Assembly: GCA_029779375.1 (NCBI GenBank)
Contig: JAKPAR010000231.1
Location: 1 to 21,537, forward strand
Direction: 5' to 3'
Source of the DNA: Bacillota bacterium
GTDB lineage: Bacteria; Bacillota; Clostridia; Tissierellales; Sporanaerobacteraceae
DNA length: 21,537 bases
Part shown: piece by piece, positions 15,824-21,537 of the stretch
Layout of the letters: each line of letters begins with the position of its first letter
Numbering within the stretch: the first letter of the stretch is position 1
Notes under the pieces: model-generated
The model's input: the letters and a program-made list of their open reading frames with translations, nothing else
What the model was told of the DNA's origin: nothing
Database searches by the model: none
Position numbers and translations under genes: made by a program

Positions 15824-18800
15824 TCATTGCAAATCACATTAAAATTGCAATATGAATTGCATATTTTCCCTCTTTCATATTGTTTAATATCACTGTTAAG
15901 ACAAACAAACTTCATAAAATTTTCTATATCTTTAAGATTTTCATTTAAAACTTCATCAGATATATCTATATCTACTATTTCGCCAGTCTCTAAAAGAAAA
16001 AGTGAAGCCCTATTTACCTTTAAGCCATATAAATTCTCACATACTTTCGTATATAATTGAATTTGAGGAGAATATTTTTTTATCAACAAATTTTTATCTT
16101 TGACTTTATTTGTTTTAAAATCCATTATTTCAATATTGTTCCCACTTATATATATTCTATCGACAATTCCATATACAATACCACTATGCAAATTGTAATA
16201 AAATTTTTTCTCACTATAAATTTTATCATAATTTTCACTATAATTTTCAATATAATTGTGGATATATGGTGATAATTCTTGAGCTAATTCTTCTGTAGGC
16301 ATTATCCCAAAAGATTGTACTATGTTTTTTAAAAGTTTCTCACTATTTACTCCAGTTCTATATAATTCACAAAATTTATGCACTATTTCACCACGAACTG
16401 CCGGATTTATAGCTTTGGTACTAGTAGACTGAAAATCTTCGTATTCATCTATGGGAAGTCTCCTATAATAAGTCATGAAAAACTTTCTTTTACATTCTTT
16501 AAATGTTAAAAATTGCGATATAGAATAAATATTAAATTGCCTTTGATTGAAACCTTTTATTTCTCCCAATATAGGAAATATATTTTCTTTGAAGGGTTTA
16601 GACTCTCTTGTAAATCCTTCCAATGTCCTTATCTCTTCTACTTCCTCTTTCTTTACATCTAAATCCTCAATCAATTCATATTTGGCAAAATCTAAGAAAT
16701 CACTTATGAATTTTTTAAATCCACTTTTCTTCCCCTGATTTCCCAAAATCAATCTTTCTTCTGCCCTAGTCATTGCCACATATAATATTCTCTTGTTTTC
16801 TTCTTCCTCTTTTTCTTTTACTATGGCTTTTATTTCATCATACAATGGTGAAATCCCATTGTACTTTATACCTAATCCTATATTTTTATCAAACAATATT
16901 TGAGATTTATCCGTATTGAAACTTTTAGCCATCTGGGGAACTATGACAACTTTGAATTCTAGCCCTTTTGATTTATGTATAGTCATCAACTTCACACTAT
17001 CTCCATCTTCTAATTCTATTTTAGCCTGAGATTCATCTATTTCCTTTAGTTTCAATTCTTCAATATAATTTATAAAATCAGAAATAGTTCCATTGTTCTC
17101 TTCAGTATAAGTTCTAGCCATCTCTAGAAATTTATAGACATTGGCTACTCTTTGTTTTCCTCCATACATTAGCATGAGTACTTCATTGTAATAAGTTTTC
17201 TCCAACAATTCATTCAACAAATCATAAACATTTAATAAATCTCTTTTTATAATCATTAAATCCAATATTTTTTTGGTTCTTTGAATCTTCTTAATTTCTC
17301 TATCTTCAATATATGGAATATTGGAATTCAAAGCATATAGCATAGACTCTTCTTTTTCTCTCAAAAGCCAATAAATTGACTTATCTGAAAGGCCAAACAT
17401 GGGGCTTCTAAGTACTCCTACCAATGAAATATTGTCATAGATATTACTTATCCCCTTTAGTCCATTAAGTAAATCCACTATCTCTTCTTGGCTAAAAAAT
17501 CCCTTCCCTCCAAAATTGTAATATGGAATGCCATATTCCCTTAAGGCTTCCTCATAAATATAATCTTCTGTACTAGATCTAAAAAGCAAAGCAAAATCTC
17601 CATATTTATAATCTCCACTATCTACTAAAGATTTTATTCGCTTAGCTATCAATCTACTTTCATAGTATTTGTTGAATTCACCAGTACTTTCTCCATCAGG
17701 AACTTCTAAATTCTCATTTTCAAGTATTTCTACATCTACATCATTGGGAGATTTAATCTTTGCATCTAATGGTTCATACCTTTCCTTCATTACTTTTTCA
17801 AATATACAGTTTACAAATTCAAGAACTGTATTCATACTTCTATAATTGTCTTTAAGACTTATGGCTTCTATTTTAGATACTTCTACTATATCCTCAATAA
17901 CATCATTGAAAACCTCTACATCTGCTCCCCTAAAAGCATAAATAGATTGTTTGGGATCTCCTACAATAAATAAATTTTGTCTATCTAATTTTGAATTCTC
18001 ACTTGCCAATTTATACACTATTTGCCTTTGCAATTCATTCGTATCTTGAAATTCATCTATCATTATATATTTATACTTTCTTTGATATTCTTTTCTTACT
18101 TCATCTATATCCAATAGATGAAGCACTTTTATCTGAAGATCTTCATAATCTAAATATCCTAAACTGCTCTTAGCTTTAGAAAACTCCAAATCTATTTGAA
18201 CAAGCAATTCTATAAGAGTTTCATACAATTCTATTTTATCTTTTTCAGCTACTTTCAAAACCTTATCAATAGTCTCTATCAATGCAGAAATTCTATCTTC
18301 TTCTGAACTCATAGTTCCTATATTGTCTTTTAAATATAAAAGTGCATCTAAAACATTTTCATCATAACTATCTCTTTGACTAAAATCTATCCATATTGGA
18401 TCTTCTTTTAATTTATACAACTTTGAGTTCTTTCTACTCTTTGACATCAGATATTTAAATTCATCTAATATGTAAAAAATATCTTTTTCATTGAACTCAA
18501 CCCCTTGTATATTGTTCAATGTGATTTCTCTTACCTTTTCAAAACTCATTCCAGTACTTCTTATTTTTTTATACAAATTCATCATAGTATAGATAGGATT
18601 GTCCAAATTGTACACATTGAAATTTTTCATAAGTTCATAGACTTTTTCGCAAGAATTTATTCCTTTCAATATGATTTCTTTGACTACTTCGTATAATATT
18701 TCATCTGATTCATGATCTTCTAATACCTTAAATTGTGGATCTATATTGGCTTCTATGGGATTTTCCTTAAGTATCTTTGAACAAAAGCTGTGTATAGTAG

Positions 18801-19092
18801 ATATATTTCCCTTCTCTAAATCTCTATACATTCTCCTCCATTTTGGATCTAGAAAAAACTTTTCTTTTATATTTTTCCTTATTCTCTCTTTCATTTCCTG
18901 ACTAGCTTTTTTAGTAAAAGTAATAGCTAAAATTGATTCAATTTCACTTCCCTCATCTAAATCTCCATTTTCAAGTATATATAAATACCTTTCAACCAAT
19001 ACTCTGGTTTTCCCTGAACCAGCTCCTGCATTTACTGCCACATTTTTGTTTATAGTTTCAACAGCTTTTTTTTGATTTTTATTTAACTCCAT
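15820..19092 (-). CDS. addA: AddA-type helicase-nuclease subunit
   Basis: A 1090-residue UvrD-type helicase with a C-terminal nuclease, shorter than the roughly 1230 residues of Bacillus AddA. Helicase motifs are intact: AGAGSGKT (22-29), AITFTKKASQEM, IDEFQDTNE, VGDPKQSIYAFRG, LKDNYRS, TIHKSKGLEF and VAMTRAEER. The PD-(D/E)XK nuclease has His905, Asp978 (GIVDRIY), Asp991 and Lys993 (MDFKT) and QIQLY. With AddB it resects double-strand breaks for RecA-dependent repair. Unusually, it also has Cys867 (ECKRKFF) and Cys1078, Cys1082 and Cys1088 at the extreme C-terminus, the pattern of an Fe-S nuclease domain, usually seen in AddB. The ATG at 19092 has a GAAGAGGAA site, 13 bases after addB. A longer frame to 19155 overlaps addB and lacks such a site. 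The stop overlaps the next gene. Confidence 0.94.
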   Translation of the reverse strand: MELNKNQKKAVETINKNVAVNAGAGSGKTRVLVERYLYILENGDLDEGSEIESILAITFTKKASQEMKERIRKNIKEKFFLDPKWRRMYRDLEKGNISTIHSFCSKILKENPIEANIDPQFKVLEDHESDEILYEVVKEIILKGINSCEKVYELMKNFNVYNLDNPIYTMMNLYKKIRSTGMSFEKVREITLNNIQGVEFNEKDIFYILDEFKYLMSKSRKNSKLYKLKEDPIWIDFSQRDSYDENVLDALLYLKDNIGTMSSEEDRISALIETIDKVLKVAEKDKIELYETLIELLVQIDLEFSKAKSSLGYLDYEDLQIKVLHLLDIDEVRKEYQRKYKYIMIDEFQDTNELQRQIVYKLASENSKLDRQNLFIVGDPKQSIYAFRGADVEVFNDVIEDIVEVSKIEAISLKDNYRSMNTVLEFVNCIFEKVMKERYEPLDAKIKSPNDVDVEILENENLEVPDGESTGEFNKYYESRLIAKRIKSLVDSGDYKYGDFALLFRSSTEDYIYEEALREYGIPYYNFGGKGFFSQEEIVDLLNGLKGISNIYDNISLVGVLRSPMFGLSDKSIYWLLREKEESMLYALNSNIPYIEDREIKKIQRTKKILDLMIIKRDLLNVYDLLNELLEKTYYNEVLMLMYGGKQRVANVYKFLEMARTYTEENNGTISDFINYIEELKLKEIDESQAKIELEDGDSVKLMTIHKSKGLEFKVVIVPQMAKSFNTDKSQILFDKNIGLGIKYNGISPLYDEIKAIVKEKEEEENKRILYVAMTRAEERLILGNQGKKSGFKKFISDFLDFAKYELIEDLDVKKEEVEEIRTLEGFTRESKPFKENIFPILGEIKGFNQRQFNIYSISQFLTFKECKRKFFMTYYRRLPIDEYEDFQSTSTKAINPAVRGEIVHKFCELYRTGVNSEKLLKNIVQSFGIMPTEELAQELSPYIHNYIENYSENYDKIYSEKKFYYNLHSGIVYGIVDRIYISGNNIEIMDFKTNKVKDKNLLIKKYSPQIQLYTKVCENLYGLKVNRASLFLLETGEIVDIDISDEVLNENLKDIENFMKFVCLNSDIKQYERGKICNSYCNFNVICNE

Positions 19093-19105
19093 TTTCCTCT
19101 TCCCC

Positions 19106-21537
19106 CTATCTACCTCTATATCTACAAATTTCACCATAAGGGCAATACAAATCACATTCTTTGGGATTTATAGAAAAGTCCCCATCATATATCTTCTGAA
19201 TATATTCTTTCATTTCTCCTTTTATATGTTCCATCAAGCCATTCCACTCTTCATCATTTAAAATGTATTTCCCAGTTTTCTTCTTAAATACAGCTTTTTC
19301 ATCCTCTTTCAATAGTTCTATACTTACTTCTGCCTTGGATATATTTATATATCCTCCAGCAATAATATTTTTATCTCCTTCAGCCATTATATATACAGGC
19401 AATTGAAATGAAACTCCATTCATCATATCTGAAATTTTTCTTATTCCATAGGAAGAAGTCTTATAGTCATAGAGTACATATTTATCCTCATCTATCAATT
19501 TATCTATTCTGTCTATTTTCCCCAACAAACTTATTTTTTCACCATCAATATCTATTGAAAAATCCTCTTTAAATCCAAATTCTACTTCAAATTCATAAGG
19601 CAACATTTTGTATTTTGAATTAGACATTCTATCTAAATCCACTCTAACTAATTTTAAAATTGTATCTGCCATATTATCTATTCGAAGTCTCCACAATTTA
19701 TCTGCAATATCTATTCCACTTTTATCTAATATATTTTCTATTCTATCAACTATTTCACCTAGTGTATCTTCCACTTGAAATTCACCTAGCCCTTTCGTAG
19801 CTTCCATAAAATCATTTTTATGAAATTCATAATAACTTTTGAGTACACTATGATAGATATTGCCTCTATCAAGTGGTGAAAAGTCTTCCATAAATCTTTC
19901 CATTCCTTCTAGTTCTAATATATATTCCATAAGAAATTTGTAAGGGCACTTCCCATAGTTTTCAAAATAAGTTATAGAACAAATTCTATTTTTCTCCCTT
20001 TGTATCAAATCTTTTTTTATATTCTCATCATTTATAAATCCCGAATACTCATTGTATTCTTTAGAATTTCTCAAAATTTCACACTCTATTTTTTCATTTA
20101 TTTCTTCCAGTAAACCATCTTTTCGGCTATTTAACATACTAAAATAATCCTTTAAATCTTCTCCATTATAGTATCTATATAATAGATGAGCTACAAGTTC
20201 TCTGTCGGTAGTTATCTCGTCAAAATCTTCTTTTACTATATAGTTCATATCTAGTTTTATCACATCAACTTTTTCTTCTTCCCTCTCTCCCTCAAAAATA
20301 TTTAAAACTTCATCTAAAAACATAGAAGGAATATTTACCTCATCACCTATTGAACTCTCGGGAAAACTCAAATACAATATCTTTTTACATCTAGTCACTC
20401 CTATGGCAAACAGTAGACATTCTTTGTCTAATTTTTCATAGTAACTATTCCTGTCCAATCCCATATTTTTAAATATAGAGAGATTGTCTTCTTTAAAGAA
20501 AAAATTAGTTCCTTTTAAATTTGGATACTTTCCTTCAACCAATCCAGTCAGAAATACCACATCATAGCTTGTACCTTGGGTTGTTGCAGAAGTGAGTATA
20601 TTCACACCTTCACTATTCCCAAAACTTATAACTACAGTTTCTTTTTCTAAATATTTAAGTAATATTTCATAAAAATCTTTCAAATGAATTTTCTTGTATA
20701 TTATAGAAATATCTCTACTCATATTCACGAAAACTTCTTTAATCCTCGCAAGTGCAGAAATGTCTCTATAAAAAATATCATAATCTTCCGTTTTTTTGTA
20801 ATTGTCAAGTATTTTCTGTCTCAAATTATAGCTTTCAATGATATCTAATATAGATAAACTTATTTTTTCTGGAGAAGTAAATTCAGGAATAGAACTTCCT
20901 TCTATATAAATTTTTTCAATGGAATTTTCAAGATGAACTACTTCTTCATATTTTTCTATGAAATCTTCTTCTCCACTTTCTATTCTCTTTAAAAACTTTT
21001 TCTTTTCTTCTTCAAGGAAAAGCTTCAATTCTTCAATTTGGCTATAATTTAATTTATACAAAATAAACTCTACTTTGTCCTTATCCTCATCAAAATAAAT
21101 ATTGAAATAGCTATTTTTGACTCTATTTATAGTGGATTTCTTGTCAAAATTGTTTATTTTTATATCTATTATACTGAGTAATTCTTTAACCAATGGAATA
21201 TCAATGAGTCTTATTTCCTCATTTGATGAACTAGGTATCTTTTCTTCTCTAAAAACCCTATACAATGTATCTAAATACTCATTGGGAGAAGTAAGTACAA
21301 TTGCCATACGATTTAATGGAATACCTTTTTTATTTAAACATTTTATCTCTTGAGAAATTCTTTTCAACTCCAAATACTTATTTGGAGTTTTTATCAATTT
21401 TATATTCTCATTTTTTGATAACAATTCGCTATTTTCAGTAAATAACCTATCTCCAAGTATTTCAAAAGTATTCTTTTCACTCTTATCTACATGAACTATT
21501 TTAAAATTCATTTCACTTAGAATGTTCAATATGTCCT
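19106..21537 (-). CDS. addB: AddB-type helicase-nuclease subunit (5' end outside window)
   Basis: The frame is open to the right edge, so the N-terminal part with the Walker A site is missing; at least 809 residues remain of a protein normally around 1150. The TTG at 21529 is only the first start-like codon in view. Helicase-fold remnants include NILTSATTQGTSYDVVFLTGL and FAIGVTRCKK. The C-terminal nuclease domain has RGNIYHSVL (His), LGKIDRID (Asp), LYDYKTSS (Asp and Lys) and FQLPVYIMA. Four cysteines fit an Fe-S cluster: one in GKCPYKF and three in CDLYCPYGEIC at the end, spaced C-x3-C-x5-C rather than the usual C-x2-C-x5-C. AddB pairs with AddA to degrade broken DNA ends and recognise Chi-type sites. 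It heads the run of six genes; its promoter lies outside the window. Confidence 0.94.
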   Translation of the reverse strand, partial: DILNILSEMNFKIVHVDKSEKNTFEILGDRLFTENSELLSKNENIKLIKTPNKYLELKRISQEIKCLNKKGIPLNRMAIVLTSPNEYLDTLYRVFREEKIPSSSNEEIRLIDIPLVKELLSIIDIKINNFDKKSTINRVKNSYFNIYFDEDKDKVEFILYKLNYSQIEELKLFLEEEKKKFLKRIESGEEDFIEKYEEVVHLENSIEKIYIEGSSIPEFTSPEKISLSILDIIESYNLRQKILDNYKKTEDYDIFYRDISALARIKEVFVNMSRDISIIYKKIHLKDFYEILLKYLEKETVVISFGNSEGVNILTSATTQGTSYDVVFLTGLVEGKYPNLKGTNFFFKEDNLSIFKNMGLDRNSYYEKLDKECLLFAIGVTRCKKILYLSFPESSIGDEVNIPSMFLDEVLNIFEGEREEEKVDVIKLDMNYIVKEDFDEITTDRELVAHLLYRYYNGEDLKDYFSMLNSRKDGLLEEINEKIECEILRNSKEYNEYSGFINDENIKKDLIQREKNRICSITYFENYGKCPYKFLMEYILELEGMERFMEDFSPLDRGNIYHSVLKSYYEFHKNDFMEATKGLGEFQVEDTLGEIVDRIENILDKSGIDIADKLWRLRIDNMADTILKLVRVDLDRMSNSKYKMLPYEFEVEFGFKEDFSIDIDGEKISLLGKIDRIDKLIDEDKYVLYDYKTSSYGIRKISDMMNGVSFQLPVYIMAEGDKNIIAGGYINISKAEVSIELLKEDEKAVFKKKTGKYILNDEEWNGLMEHIKGEMKEYIQKIYDGDFSINPKECDLYCPYGEICRYRGR

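Noticed and set aside
1..21537. CRISPR arrays, insertion sequences, tRNA/rRNA genes, riboswitches, phage genes
   Set aside because: I looked for direct-repeat arrays, transposase or integrase motifs, and structured RNA genes and saw none.

Overview
The window is very AT-rich and has the look of a low-GC Gram-positive anaerobe. It carries SLH/YcdB-type surface protein genes, AddAB rather than RecBCD, strong purine-rich ribosome binding sites, TTG starts and tight clostridial-style operons. A clostridial or Tissierellia-like Firmicute is the best guess, but that is inference; no rRNA or tRNA gene is present to confirm it. Almost all DNA is coding, and no gap between genes exceeds about 170 bases.

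Left edge (1-1426, plus strand): the 3' end of a probable alpha/beta-hydrolase gene, then a second alpha/beta-hydrolase (esterase-like) gene split by a one-base frameshift in an A run. It converges on, and overlaps by 14 bases, the next block.

1413-7250 (minus strand): an envelope-signalling block. An OmpR-type response regulator, a membrane histidine kinase and a lipoprotein form a tight operon. Just upstream, behind its own terminator, is a secreted protein with two YcdB-like modules and three SLH motifs. Both transcription units have a promoter with a tandem TGTAA(C/T)-N5-TGTAAC box, 20 or 21 bases upstream of a TATAAT -10 box. That is the layout expected of a WalR/PhoP-type regulator, so the response regulator probably controls its own operon and the surface-protein gene. 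This is the most interesting regulatory signal in the window.

7387-10874: a small Gly/Tyr-tailed protein of unknown function whose ribosome binding site can be buried in a hairpin; a homodimeric-type ABC exporter (minus); and a divergent MFS transporter (plus). The last two share a 117-base control region with a palindrome next to the MFS -10 box. A terminator hairpin ends the MFS gene and has the MFS stop codon in its loop.

10879-21537 (minus strand): a six-gene run, addB (5' end outside the window) - addA - small membrane protein - phosphatase-like membrane protein - tldD - tldE, with gaps of 13 bases or less or short overlaps. AddA and AddB would form the helicase-nuclease that processes DNA double-strand breaks; TldD and TldE would form a metalloprotease. 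Unusually, both AddA and AddB carry the four-cysteine pattern of an iron-sulfur nuclease domain. I found no clear evidence of a wholly new system; the best leads are the paired direct-repeat promoters and the double Fe-S AddAB.
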